This document shows, piece by piece, positions 7,171 to 15,173 of a DNA stretch of 64,000 bases. Position numbers and translations under genes: made by a program. Position 1 is the first letter of the stretch. Every line of letters begins with the position of its first letter. The notes beneath the pieces were generated by a model. It had not been told where the DNA came from and searched no databases. It saw only the letters and a list, made by a program, of their open reading frames with translations. The DNA is from Planifilum fulgidum (GTDB lineage Bacteria > Bacillota > Bacilli > Thermoactinomycetales > DSM-44946): the NCBI RefSeq assembly GCF_900113175.1, contig NZ_FOOK01000001.1, forward strand, positions 118,160 to 182,159, in the 5' to 3' direction.

Positions 7171-9162
7171 TCAGTTGTCATCCCCCTCGAGGTACCAGGA
7201 AGCGGAGGAATGGACCCCCTCCTCGGTTTCTCCGCACCACGCCCCCTCCAATACGCCGATAAACCCTTCAACGGACCTAGCCTTGAGCAGGGACCGGACC
7301 AGGGCGGGGCTTTCGATGATTTTTCCCAGCAATTCATAAAGGGATTGCAAATCCTCCTGGCTCTCCCGCTTCACGGAAAGCACGAGAATCAGTTGGACCG
7401 GCCTATCGCCCCAGACGACGGGCTTTTCCAGGGTGCATACGGCGATGAAGGTCTGATCGGACCGGGGCGTGATCGGATGGGGAACCGCCACCAGATTCCC
7501 GTAGGCCGTCGGCGCCACCTTCTCCCGGTCATGGATCCCTTCCAGGAAATCGGGGTCCACCATGTCCTTCTCTCGCAACCGCTCGTGCATGAAGGAAAGC
7601 ACCTCCTCCCGGGAGGAAAAGCGCCTTCCCAGAAACAGAAGATCCTTGCGGAAATAGTGAATCGGCCGACTTTTTCGCTCCAGAATGTAAGATTCGATCC
7701 GGGACAGATCCGGGTTGCCGATGACGGCACTCACTTCCACCACGGGAACCGGCAGGGATTCCGAAATGGGAATGGAGCTGATCACAAAATCGATGTCCCG
7801 CAAATCCCACCGGTGCAGATTGTAATATTCCGTCGTCCCCACCACATCCAGGCGGTTTCCGAAGCGATTTTTGATCTTGTAATAGATCAATTGGGCGGTG
7901 CCCAGTCCGGAGGCGCATACGATCAGGCAACGCTTGGGGGCGGTGGTCGATTTTTTTCTCTCGATGGCGACTCCGAGATGCAGGGCCAGATATCCCACTT
8001 CATCCTCGCTGATCTTGATCCCGGTCTCCTCTTCGAGGGCCATCCCCGCGATCACGCCGGCCTCGAAGGCCAAGGGATAATGCTTCTTGATGTCCTCCAG
8101 CATCGGATTCCGGATGTTCATCCCGTACTTGTACCGGTGAATCGCCGGTTTCAGATGGAGGGCGAGGTCCATGATCAATTTTCGGTCCTGTTTCAGGTCG
8201 ATCTCCAGCTCCGACTCGATCTTGTCCAGGGCGGCACGAACCAGTTGCAAAATTTTCTCATCCACCACCTGTTCCGGCGGGAGCGTACCGCCCTCATCCG
8301 GCATCGTCATCTTGGTTCCCAAGAGGTGAATCGCGACATAGGCGATCTCCTCCCGGGGGAAGGAAAGTCCGAAGGCGTCCTCCACATCGCGGACGATCCG
8401 CCCTGCCACCTCGTATTCCCTTTGATTGATGATCTCCTTCAGGTCCGCCGGATACAGCGTCACCCGATTCCCGCTCCGAATCCGCCGGCAGGCGATGGCG
8501 ATGTGCATCTGCAGGTTGTGGACGGAAATGTCGGAGATGGTGATGCGGTATGCTTGAATGTGTTTCAGGATGATCTGACGGATCCGCTCCAGTTCCTCCC
8601 GGGGAAGGGGAAGCAGGGGGGAATCCTGCGCCGTGTGCCAGCGGTCCTTCCGGGAAAACAGGGTGTCCGCCATGCAAAAGCGAAGCTTCATTTCCCTGCC
8701 GACAACCTTCAGTCCGTAATGGGGGCGGGAAATCAGGCGAATGTCGTATTTCCCCAAGCGCTCTTTCACCAGTTTCAGGTCGTTTTGGAGCGTCGATTTG
8801 CTGACGTAGATCTCATCGGCCAGATCCTCCAGCTTGAGATAACCGTCGTTCAACAGCAGCCGCCGGATGAGATGGGACACCCTCTCCTCCGGTGTCATGG
8901 GGAGCCTGTGACCGGGGGCCTCGATGTGGGATTGAAGAAATTGGCGGAACAGGCGGTCCTCCCGGATCACCAACCGGTAGCCCTTCCCCATCAGGGATTC
9001 CACCCGGGCGCCGTGCCGGTTCAGGATCTCATCCAGGCGTTTGAGATCATTTCGGATCGTCCGCACCGTCACCCGGTTCACATCGGCCAGGTATTTGCCG
9101 GTCACCGGAGAGGAAGCCGCCATCAATTCCCGCAAAATGCGTTGCATGCGCCTCGTCAACAT
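7171..9162 (-). CDS. PRD-containing PTS transcriptional regulator (LicR/BglG-type activator)
   Basis: 663 residues in the order typical of LicR/MtlR activators. An N-terminal HTH (residues 1-65) and a second Mga-like helical domain (about 85-170) come first. Two PTS regulation domains (about 190-400) follow, then an EIIB-like domain with CLIVCASGLGTAQ near 415, then an EIIA-like domain (about 510-650) with its phospho-histidine in AVPHPITPR. It reads PTS phosphorylation and controls the upstream operon. It is the last gene of that operon, 84 bases after the glycosidase. DNA target not established. Confidence 0.87.
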   Translation of the reverse strand: MLTRRMQRILRELMAASSPVTGKYLADVNRVTVRTIRNDLKRLDEILNRHGARVESLMGKGYRLVIREDRLFRQFLQSHIEAPGHRLPMTPEERVSHLIRRLLLNDGYLKLEDLADEIYVSKSTLQNDLKLVKERLGKYDIRLISRPHYGLKVVGREMKLRFCMADTLFSRKDRWHTAQDSPLLPLPREELERIRQIILKHIQAYRITISDISVHNLQMHIAIACRRIRSGNRVTLYPADLKEIINQREYEVAGRIVRDVEDAFGLSFPREEIAYVAIHLLGTKMTMPDEGGTLPPEQVVDEKILQLVRAALDKIESELEIDLKQDRKLIMDLALHLKPAIHRYKYGMNIRNPMLEDIKKHYPLAFEAGVIAGMALEEETGIKISEDEVGYLALHLGVAIERKKSTTAPKRCLIVCASGLGTAQLIYYKIKNRFGNRLDVVGTTEYYNLHRWDLRDIDFVISSIPISESLPVPVVEVSAVIGNPDLSRIESYILERKSRPIHYFRKDLLFLGRRFSSREEVLSFMHERLREKDMVDPDFLEGIHDREKVAPTAYGNLVAVPHPITPRSDQTFIAVCTLEKPVVWGDRPVQLILVLSVKRESQEDLQSLYELLGKIIESPALVRSLLKARSVEGFIGVLEGAWCGETEEGVHSSASWYLEGDDN

Positions 9163-9246
9163 CTCTTCTCACCTTGCTCCGAGCTCGTTTCCCCAAAGGA
9201 CCCCGCCGGCGAAGGGTTCAAGCCCCCTCTGTTTCATCACATCTGT

Positions 9247-10635
9247 TTAATCAAAACCGTTGTTTTGCGCCACCTTGCGAAACCACTCGGCGCTCTTTTT
9301 CGGCGTTCTTTTCTGGGTTTTGAGGTCGACGGAGACCAGGCCGTAGCGGTTTTTGTAGGCGTTCATCCAGGACCAGTTGTCCATGAACGTCCACAGGTGA
9401 TAACCCTTTGCGTTGCAGCCCTCCTGGATGGCCCGGTGCAGCCAGATCAGGTGCCCGCGAATAAACTGAATCCGGTAATCGTCCTGGATGACGCCGTCTT
9501 TGAGAAATCGCTCCTCGTCTTGAACCCCCATTCCGTTCTCGGAAACATAGGATTCGATATTGCCGTAGTTCTCCTTCAGATTGATCAGGATGTCGTAGAG
9601 GCCCTTTTCGTAGATTTCCCATCCCCTATACGGGTTCATCTTTCTGCCGGGCATTTCGTAGGGATCAAAGAACCACTCGGGCATGAAGGGGGCGTAGGGA
9701 TTGGGCAAATGCTCCTTCGCCTTGACGCGACGGGGCTGATAATAGTTGATCCCGAGCAGGTCCACTTTCCCTTCTTTCAACAGCTCCCCGTCCCCCTCGC
9801 GCGTCTCCGGCAACTGGCCGTGTTCCCGCAGGAGGTCGATCAGCTCCCGGGGGTATTCGCCCAAGACCGCAGGGTCCAGAAAACTCCGGTTAAAAAACAG
9901 GTCGGCGATGCGGGAGGCCTTCAGATCCGCCGGGTGGGAACTCCTCGGGTAGGAGGGGGTCAGATTCAGAATGATGCCCACTTTTCCCCGGATGCCCGCT
10001 TCCCGGAACGCCCGGACCGCCTTGGCGTGGGCCAGCATCGTGTGATAGGCCACCTGGGCGGCCCGCTTGAAATCGACGATGTTCGGGTAGTGGAAGTCAT
10101 ACAGGTAACCGCCCTCCACGGGGACGATCGGCTCATTGAAGGTAAACCACTTCTTCACCCGGTCGCCGAACAGCCGGAAGGCCGTACGGGCGTAAGCCTC
10201 ATAGGCATCCACCACTTCCCGGCTTTCCCATCCGCCCGCCTGTTGCAGCTCCAGGGGCATGTCGAAGTGGAAGAGGGTGACAAAGGGTTCGATGCCGCAG
10301 GCCAAAAGCTCATCGATCACGTCGTTGTAAAACCGGACCGCCTCCGGATTGACTTCTCCCCGTCCCCCCGGAATGAGCCGCGCCCAGGAGATGGAAAACC
10401 GGAAGGAGTTGTGGCCGATCTCCTTCATCAAACGGATGTCTTCCCGATAGCGGTGATAAAAGTCGGAGGCGGTTCCGGGGCCCACATTGTCGTAAAAGCG
10501 ATGGGGCTCGATTTCATACCAATGGTCCCAAATGGTTTTTCCCTTTCCGCCCTCCGCCGCCGCTCCTTCGATCTGGGCGGCCGACGTGGCGCTGCCCCAC
10601 CAGAATCCCTCCGGAAATCGGTATTTCACGGACAT
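9247..10635 (-). CDS. GH1 phospho-glycosidase (6-phospho-beta-glucosidase or phospho-beta-mannosidase)
   Basis: 462 residues. The N-terminal GH1 signature is FPEGFWWGSATSAAQIEGA. The acid/base Glu168 lies in FTFNEPI and the nucleophile Glu366 in YVSENGMG. The overall sequence resembles, from memory, GmuD of the Bacillus subtilis glucomannan operon (for example NPYRGWEIYEKGLYD and FMDNWSWMNAYKNRYG). It should split the phosphorylated disaccharide delivered by the EIIBCA proteins just upstream into a hexose and a hexose-6-phosphate. Cytoplasmic; no signal peptide. Whether the sugar is cellobiose-like or mannobiose-like cannot be settled from sequence alone. Confidence 0.85.
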   Translation of the reverse strand: MSVKYRFPEGFWWGSATSAAQIEGAAAEGGKGKTIWDHWYEIEPHRFYDNVGPGTASDFYHRYREDIRLMKEIGHNSFRFSISWARLIPGGRGEVNPEAVRFYNDVIDELLACGIEPFVTLFHFDMPLELQQAGGWESREVVDAYEAYARTAFRLFGDRVKKWFTFNEPIVPVEGGYLYDFHYPNIVDFKRAAQVAYHTMLAHAKAVRAFREAGIRGKVGIILNLTPSYPRSSHPADLKASRIADLFFNRSFLDPAVLGEYPRELIDLLREHGQLPETREGDGELLKEGKVDLLGINYYQPRRVKAKEHLPNPYAPFMPEWFFDPYEMPGRKMNPYRGWEIYEKGLYDILINLKENYGNIESYVSENGMGVQDEERFLKDGVIQDDYRIQFIRGHLIWLHRAIQEGCNAKGYHLWTFMDNWSWMNAYKNRYGLVSVDLKTQKRTPKKSAEWFRKVAQNNGFD

Positions 10636-10655
10636 GCGGTTTCCCTCCGAATTCT

Positions 10656-10985
10656 TCAGGTGTTTCGTGCCCTGCTCCGATAGAGTTCGATGATCTCCAC
10701 CGCCAAATCCCGAACCGTCATCGACGTCATCAGATGATCCATGGAATGCATCAGAATCACATTGACCGGGGTCGCTTTTCCGCCCGCCTCCCCGTGGAGC
10801 AGCCGGGTCTGGTAATCGTGGGCCTTGCCGAGTTCCCCGCCGGCTTCCTTGATCAGCCGGTCCGCTTCCTCAAAACGGCCGGCCTTGGCTTCCTGGATGG
10901 CCTCCATCGCGTTGGATTTGCCGTTTCCAGCGTGGAGGATGATCTTAAAGGCGGTTTCAACGATGTCATCCATTTGCCGAATCAC
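10656..10985 (-). CDS. PTS lactose/cellobiose-family EIIA component
   Basis: 109 residues, the normal length for the trimeric all-helical EIIA of the lactose/cellobiose family. The phosphorylation site is His80 in ILMHSMDHLM, and Asp83 is the conserved metal-binding residue. It accepts phosphate from HPr and passes it to the EIIB encoded upstream. It lies between EIIC (8 bases) and the glycosidase (20 bases). Confidence 0.93.
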   Translation of the reverse strand: MIRQMDDIVETAFKIILHAGNGKSNAMEAIQEAKAGRFEEADRLIKEAGGELGKAHDYQTRLLHGEAGGKATPVNVILMHSMDHLMTSMTVRDLAVEIIELYRSRARNT

Positions 10986-10993
10986 TCCCGTGG

Positions 10994-12319
10994 TCAGTCT
11001 CGAACTGCGGCTTTTTGCGCGGCTTGACTGCTGCTTGAATCTCCTTTCTCCCTTTCATAATACTGCTTGTCTAGGATTTTCAGGAAGGGCCACCAGATCG
11101 CCATCACGACAAACAGGTTGAAAATCTGCATCACCGCTCCCTGCCAGGAGTTTCCGGTCGCCAGAAACCCGCTCAAACCGATGGGTGTCGTCCACGGGAC
11201 GATCACGCCGGCGGGCTTCGGCACCAGCCCGATCGACATCGCCGCATAGGTGATGATGGTCACCACCACCGGCGCCAACAGCCAGGGAATCAGGACGAGG
11301 GGGTTCATGATGATCGGCAGGCCGAAGATGATCGGCTCGTTGACGTTGAAAAGGCCCGGGGGCGCCCCCAATTTGCCCAGCTCCTTGATCTGCCGGCTGC
11401 GCCCGATGAGGAAGATCAGGACGATGACGGCCAGGGTCATCCCCGATCCCCCCATGCCGACGAGGAAGGTGTCGATAAACTGTTTGGTGATGATGTTGGG
11501 AAGCTCCTCCCCGGCCTGGAACGCCTTCAGGTTTTGGTCGTTCAGGGCGAACCAGATCGGGTCGAAGACGGAGTTGACGATGATCTGGCCGTGCAGGCCG
11601 AAAAACCAGAAGAACTGGACCAGAAGCACCGCCACGATGGTCGCGGGGAGTCCGCTTCCCAACACGGTCAAGGGCTGTTGAATCACGGTGTAGATGAAGT
11701 TTTGGGCGGTTTCAAAGGGGGTGTAGCTGAAAAAGATGCGGACGATCAGGAAGACGGACAAGGTCAGCGCGATGGGAATCAGGGCGCTGAAGGAGCGGGA
11801 CACCGCATCGGGCACGCCCGCCGGCATCTTGATCACCCAGTTTTTCCTCACAAAGAACCGGTACAGCTCCGAAGCGATGAAGGACGTGAAAATCCCGAGG
11901 AACAGACCCTCCGCCCCCAGAACGGACGTGGGAATGACGCCGGTGACATTCTCCAGCACCTGGGGCGTCATGATGAGAAAAGCCGCCAGGGAAACCACGC
12001 CGCCGTAGATTCCCTCCAGCCCGTAATGTTCCGTCAGCTTGTAACCGATCCCGATGATGACAAAGAGGCCCATGATGCTCAAGGTGGCCGCCGACGCCGG
12101 TCCGAGGGCATTTTGATAGGCGGCGTACGCCTCTTCGCTCAACACCCGGTCCAAAAAGGGAAAGTTTGCGATCACGACAAAAATCGACCCGAAAATGATC
12201 AGGGGCAAGGCCACCATAAACCCGTCCCGGAGAGCTGTCAGATAGCGGTTGTTATTCAGCTTGTCCGCGAGGGGCAAGAGCAGGTTTTCCAAAACACTCA
12301 TCCATTTGTTTTGATTCAT
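10994..12319 (-). CDS. PTS lactose/cellobiose-family EIIC permease
   Basis: 441 residues with about ten membrane spans, the sugar-translocating subunit of a lactose/cellobiose-family PTS. Family features include NRYLTALRDGFMVALPLIIFG near residue 25, WFFGLHGQ near 240, and FNVNEPIIFGLPIIMNP near 325, where the conserved Asn-Glu-Pro lies. It imports and phosphorylates a beta-linked disaccharide. Its start overlaps the EIIB stop by four bases (ATGA), so translation is coupled. The C-terminal 30 residues are hydrophilic. Confidence 0.92.
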   Translation of the reverse strand: MNQNKWMSVLENLLLPLADKLNNNRYLTALRDGFMVALPLIIFGSIFVVIANFPFLDRVLSEEAYAAYQNALGPASAATLSIMGLFVIIGIGYKLTEHYGLEGIYGGVVSLAAFLIMTPQVLENVTGVIPTSVLGAEGLFLGIFTSFIASELYRFFVRKNWVIKMPAGVPDAVSRSFSALIPIALTLSVFLIVRIFFSYTPFETAQNFIYTVIQQPLTVLGSGLPATIVAVLLVQFFWFFGLHGQIIVNSVFDPIWFALNDQNLKAFQAGEELPNIITKQFIDTFLVGMGGSGMTLAVIVLIFLIGRSRQIKELGKLGAPPGLFNVNEPIIFGLPIIMNPLVLIPWLLAPVVVTIITYAAMSIGLVPKPAGVIVPWTTPIGLSGFLATGNSWQGAVMQIFNLFVVMAIWWPFLKILDKQYYEREKGDSSSSQAAQKAAVRD

Positions 12320-12639
12320 CGGGACTCCTCTCCCTTTTTGATCAGCTCAAGGGCTTTATTCAGCACGGCTTCTCCGTCCACACGGCCGTAGGCGATCGGA
12401 TCGATCGCTTCGATGGGAATCCCCAGGGCCTCCCCCTCCTGGGAGAGCTTTTTGATCAGGAATCGCATCTGGGGACCCACGAGCAGCACATCCGCCTTTT
12501 TCATCTCCGTCGCCGCCTTGTCCTGGGCCACGGCCCAAATTTCCACTTCCAGCCCCCGGGCTTCGGCGGCTTCCTTCATCCGGGAAACCAGGAGACTGGT
12601 GGACATGCCCGATGAACAGGCCAAAAGAATCCGCTTCAC
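12316..12639 (-). CDS. PTS lactose/cellobiose-family EIIB component
   Basis: 107 residues. The phospho-cysteine is Cys8 in ILLACSSGMSTS, followed by the small flavodoxin-like EIIB fold (VLLVGPQMRFL near residue 55). It is the first gene of the operon EIIB-EIIC-EIIA-GH1-regulator. The 260 bases upstream carry a cre-like site and another inverted repeat. Confidence 0.93.
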   Translation of the reverse strand: MKRILLACSSGMSTSLLVSRMKEAAEARGLEVEIWAVAQDKAATEMKKADVLLVGPQMRFLIKKLSQEGEALGIPIEAIDPIAYGRVDGEAVLNKALELIKKGEESR

Positions 12640-12703
12640 CTTTCATCCCTCCCATCCTTCTCCGGAACTTTTCGGTGATTCTGCCCCTATCTTCAAACTA
12701 AAC

Positions 12704-12717
12704 CGGAAGCGCTTCCA
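12704..12717. promoter_or_regulatory. catabolite-responsive element (cre) candidate
   Basis: CGGAAGCGCTTCCA matches the CcpA consensus TGNAARCGNWWNCA at 13 of 14 positions on the minus strand and has a perfect 12-base palindromic core (GGAAGCGCTTCC). It lies 65 bases upstream of the EIIB start, where CcpA would repress the sugar operon. Confidence 0.6.
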
Positions 12718-12828
12718 ACTGAACCCATCTTTTTTCCGGCAGATGGGGGAAATGGTTGGATCATCCGACAACGATCCTTTTCCCCAATCCATCAGCGTCT
12801 ATCATCTGCGCAAAAATAAAAAGGCGTG

Positions 12829-12850
12829 GTCATATGCCCTTTCCTATGAC
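12829..12850. promoter_or_regulatory. inverted repeat upstream of the PTS operon, possible PRD-regulator site
   Basis: GTCATA and TATGAC lie 10 bases apart, centred about 200 bases upstream of the EIIB gene and 90 bases upstream of the divergent small gene. LicR-type activators bind dyads upstream of their promoters. No promoter was pinned down, so this is tentative. Confidence 0.25.
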
Positions 12851-12932
12851 ATTTCACCACACCAATCCATCAAACTCTCTATATAGTGTAAATGAATCCA
12901 GTTGAATGACACGGGGAAAGGAGCCGAGAAGG

Positions 12933-13286
12933 ATGGCAAACGGCAATAACGACCAACAAGCCGAACAGTTTGCCCGCCAACTTGAACAACGGATTCAGCA
13001 ACAAATCTTGGATTCCATCAGCCGACTGTTAAAGGAAAACAACCCTCCCGACCAAGAACTTTCCCGGCCCACCGCTTCCCAACCGATCAATCTAACGGCT
13101 CTCTCCGCACCGACGCAGAAAAGGCAGCAACTTGAAAACGTCCTGAACGGTGTCGACAAATTGGTCAGCAACGCGATCCATTTCGGATTGAGCGTGATCG
13201 CCAGACAGAATAAGGGGTATCTGGAGCAGATCCAACAACAATTAAAAGCGCAGATGCAAAACAAAACTTCCTCCAATAAACAATAA
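12933..13286 (+). CDS. uncharacterised small protein, first gene of the novel cluster
   Basis: 117 residues, not recognised. ATG at 12933 follows GAAAGGAG. It is rich in Gln and Asn, with a helical N-terminus (EQFARQLEQRIQQQILDS), a polar middle, a hydrophobic helix (LVSNAIHFGLSVIARQ), and a Gln/Lys-rich tail. There is no signal peptide and no cysteine. It precedes, on the same strand, a run of small proteins with a shared C-terminal motif but lacks that motif itself. The tone (small, Gln/Asn-rich, helical, clustered) suggests a structural or spore-associated role, which is inference only. Confidence 0.6.
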   Translation: MANGNNDQQAEQFARQLEQRIQQQILDSISRLLKENNPPDQELSRPTASQPINLTALSAPTQKRQQLENVLNGVDKLVSNAIHFGLSVIARQNKGYLEQIQQQLKAQMQNKTSSNKQ

Positions 13287-13697
13287 ACGGGAGAAATCCG
13301 ATCGCGCCTCACCCCCCTCGAAACCTCCCCCCAAATCGCCCTTTCGGGTAGATAGCGGCACGTTCCAACCGCAAAACTATCAACGGCGACGAACGCCACG
13401 GCCCAAACCATCCCCCGTATGATCCGGCGGATTGGGCATAGACAGCAAAACAATCTCTTCAAATGGCCGAACCTTTCTTCCTTGCAAGTAATATAGTATA
13501 TCGTAAGCGAAAAGATTAGACGAAATAGGTTGCTCAATTAGTGACGGCAATTCTCCAAAAGCAAATTGGCAACGGCGGCATCATGGTCCGGTCTTCAAAC
13601 CTTCTCATCATTCACGGTTAAAAGAACGAAAACCCGAAAAGGGCAAGGAAGCCAGACCGCGGTTGGTTGATGAGCATCATAGAAAGGGGGGTTTTCC
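13287..13697. other. 411 bases without a recognisable gene
   Basis: No credible gene on either strand. The minus-strand open frame across this stretch runs antisense to the small gene at 12933. An AT-rich patch at 13485-13515 (AATATAGTATATC) could hold a promoter for the downstream plus-strand cluster, but no good -35/-10 pair was found. Confidence 0.5.
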
Positions 13698-13958
13698 ATG
13701 CATGCCAGAAAAGCAAAGAAAACGCGCGGCCGCATCCAGCACAGCAAGCGGGACCCCGGCTATCTGCGTCTGCTTATCAGGATCCATCGTTTAGAAAAAA
13801 AGATTATCCGCCTTGAACGGGCACTTGCCAAGGTGTCTAACTTCGCATTTGTGGGACCGGTCAGCGGAGTGGGCAATGTCATCGTTCAAACTCCGACAAA
13901 CCTCGGCGATGCCAGCCTCCTCAGAGGCAACCGAAACTCCGCCACCAACACGGGATAA
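13698..13958 (+). CDS. novel-motif small protein, copy 1 (divergent)
   Basis: 86 residues, starting at ATG 13698 after AAAGGGGGG. The N-terminal half is strongly basic (HARKAKKTRGRIQHSKR) and continues into a Leu/Lys/Arg amphipathic helix (RLEKKIIRLERALAKV). The C-terminal 40 residues carry the cluster motif: VSNFAFVGPVSG, GNVIVQTPTNLGDA, then RNSATNTG at the end. No known family is recognised. It has the same C-terminal plan as four downstream proteins but a different N-terminus. No signal peptide or membrane segment. Confidence 0.75.
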   Translation: MHARKAKKTRGRIQHSKRDPGYLRLLIRIHRLEKKIIRLERALAKVSNFAFVGPVSGVGNVIVQTPTNLGDASLLRGNRNSATNTG

Positions 13959-14026
13959 CACCGCCTTCCCCGACAAACCGTTTTCCAACCCTCCAAGGAC
14001 TGATTCCTTGAAAGGAGGTGAAACCC

Positions 14027-14356
14027 ATGAACAATCTGAAGCTGGGACAACAACCGAATCTGGGACAACTCGATTTCGTTCGATCCCTGTTGGAGAACCA
14101 GTCAAGGATCAATCCCCTTCAAATGCAGCCGGATGTGGGCAACATCGTCGCCAAAGTTCCCGAGCTCGTCCAAAGTGTGTTGCAATCCGTCACCAGGCTT
14201 TCCGCCGCTAGATCCTCCGGGAACACTCCTCCCGCCGCCATGAATCTCATGAACATGGCAAAAAACCTCCCTGTCAACACAAATCCCATGGCCCCGGCCA
14301 ATCCCGATTTGACAGCCCAAACCTTAAAAGGAGGTGAAAAACATGGCCTGCCGTAA
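14027..14356 (+). CDS. uncharacterised Asn/Gln-rich small protein within the novel cluster
   Basis: 109 residues, not recognised. ATG at 14027 follows AAAGGAGGTG. It contains NNLKLGQQPNLGQLDFVRSL, a central helix (VAKVPELVQSVLQSVTRLSA), and a low-complexity Asn/Met/Pro tail. It lacks the cluster's C-terminal motif. Its last 14 bases overlap the start of the next gene, whose ribosome binding site lies inside its coding sequence, implying coupled translation. It resembles the gene at 12933 only in size and in having one central amphipathic helix. Confidence 0.62.
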   Translation: MNNLKLGQQPNLGQLDFVRSLLENQSRINPLQMQPDVGNIVAKVPELVQSVLQSVTRLSAARSSGNTPPAAMNLMNMAKNLPVNTNPMAPANPDLTAQTLKGGEKHGLP

Positions 14357-14564
14357 GAACAATAAAATCGTGGTCATCTGCGGGCATCGCAGGCGCCGCC
14401 GCCGTCGCCTCAGCTTGGAGCGCGTTGAGGCGGAAGTGGAAAACTTCGCCGCAACGGGCGCCATCAGCGGGACTGCCAATGTCTTAACTCAAGTGCCGAC
14501 CAACTTGGGTGATGCGGTCGCGATCGGCAGAGGCAGCGGCAACTCCGTCACCAATACCGGGTAA
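14343..14564 (+). CDS. novel-motif small protein, copy 2
   Basis: 73 residues. ATG at 14343 follows AAAGGAGGTGAAA. It has three parts: a short hydrophobic strand (KIVVICGH), a run of seven arginines, and an acidic helix (LSLERVEAEVENF). These lead into the shared motif (TGAISGTANV, QVPTNLGDAVAIG, GNSVTNTG at the very end). No known family is recognised. Alternating small, Asn and Gly residues suggest beta structure that could self-assemble; that is inference. It is followed by a short GC-rich spacer before copy 3. Confidence 0.78.
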   Translation: MACRKNNKIVVICGHRRRRRRRLSLERVEAEVENFAATGAISGTANVLTQVPTNLGDAVAIGRGSGNSVTNTG

Positions 14565-14627
14565 TGTGGGGGCCATTCTGCCCTTTGTCAGCCCCCTCCT
14601 TTCAATCTGATCAGGAGGTGAGCCAAT

Positions 14628-14852
14628 TTGGCTTGCAGAAGGAAGAAAAATGTGGTTGTGGTCGTTTGCGGGCAGCGCAGACACCGCCATCGTCGTCTGT
14701 TTGTCGGAGGCGCTGAAGCGGAAGTGGAAAACTTCGCCAGGACGGGTGCCATCAGCGGAACCGCCAATGTCGTAACTCAAGTGCCGACCAACTTGGGTGA
14801 TGCGGTCGCGATCGGAAGGGGCAGCCGCAACTCGGTCACCAATACCGGGTAA
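14628..14852 (+). CDS. novel-motif small protein, copy 3
   Basis: 74 residues, starting with TTG at 14628 (CAGGAGGTGAGCC upstream). It has the same plan as copy 2: VVVVVCGQ strand, a His/Arg-rich stretch (RRHRHRRL), GAEAEVENF, then TGAISGTANV, PTNLGDAVAIG and RNSVTNTG. Its 3' half is nearly identical in DNA to copy 2, while its 5' half has diverged. The start codon is unusual, but the N-terminal alignment with copies 2 and 4 supports it. Function unknown. Confidence 0.76.
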   Translation: MACRRKKNVVVVVCGQRRHRHRRLFVGGAEAEVENFARTGAISGTANVVTQVPTNLGDAVAIGRGSRNSVTNTG

Positions 14853-14905
14853 TGCGGGGGCTTTTCTGCCCCTCCTTCTCGCATAAATAGGGAGGTGTTG
14901 CAAGG

Positions 14906-15121
14906 GTGGCAAGGAAAAATCTGATTGTGGTCCATTGCGGACATCGCAGGCGCCGTCGCCGTCGCCTCAGCTTGGAGCGCGTTGAGGCGGAAGTGGAAAA
15001 CTTCGCCAGGACGGGCGCCATCAGCGGGACCGCCAACGTTGTAACCCAAACGCCGATCAATCTGGGAGATGCGGCCGCGATTGGCAGGGGCAATGGCAAC
15101 TCCGTCACCAACCTCGGATAA
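14906..15121 (+). CDS. novel-motif small protein, copy 4
   Basis: 71 residues, starting with GTG at 14906 (GGGAGGTG upstream). The LIVVHCGH strand, seven arginines and LSLERVEAEVENF are almost identical to copy 2, including at the DNA level over roughly 90 bases. The C-terminal motif reads TGAISGTANV, TPINLGDAAAIG, GNSVTNLG. A GGGGGC-TTCTC-GCCCCC hairpin follows directly. Function unknown. The lack of a signal peptide argues against classical secretion. Confidence 0.76.
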   Translation: MARKNLIVVHCGHRRRRRRRLSLERVEAEVENFARTGAISGTANVVTQTPINLGDAAAIGRGNGNSVTNLG

Positions 15122-15173
15122 TGCGGGGGCTTCTCGCCCCCCTGCTCCCACTTCAATCGGGAGGTGAAACCGT

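Noticed and set aside
7138-10683. A 1181-codon open frame on the plus strand
   Set aside because: It runs antisense to the PRD regulator, the glycosidase and part of EIIA, which have clear domain motifs; long antisense frames are expected in GC-rich DNA.
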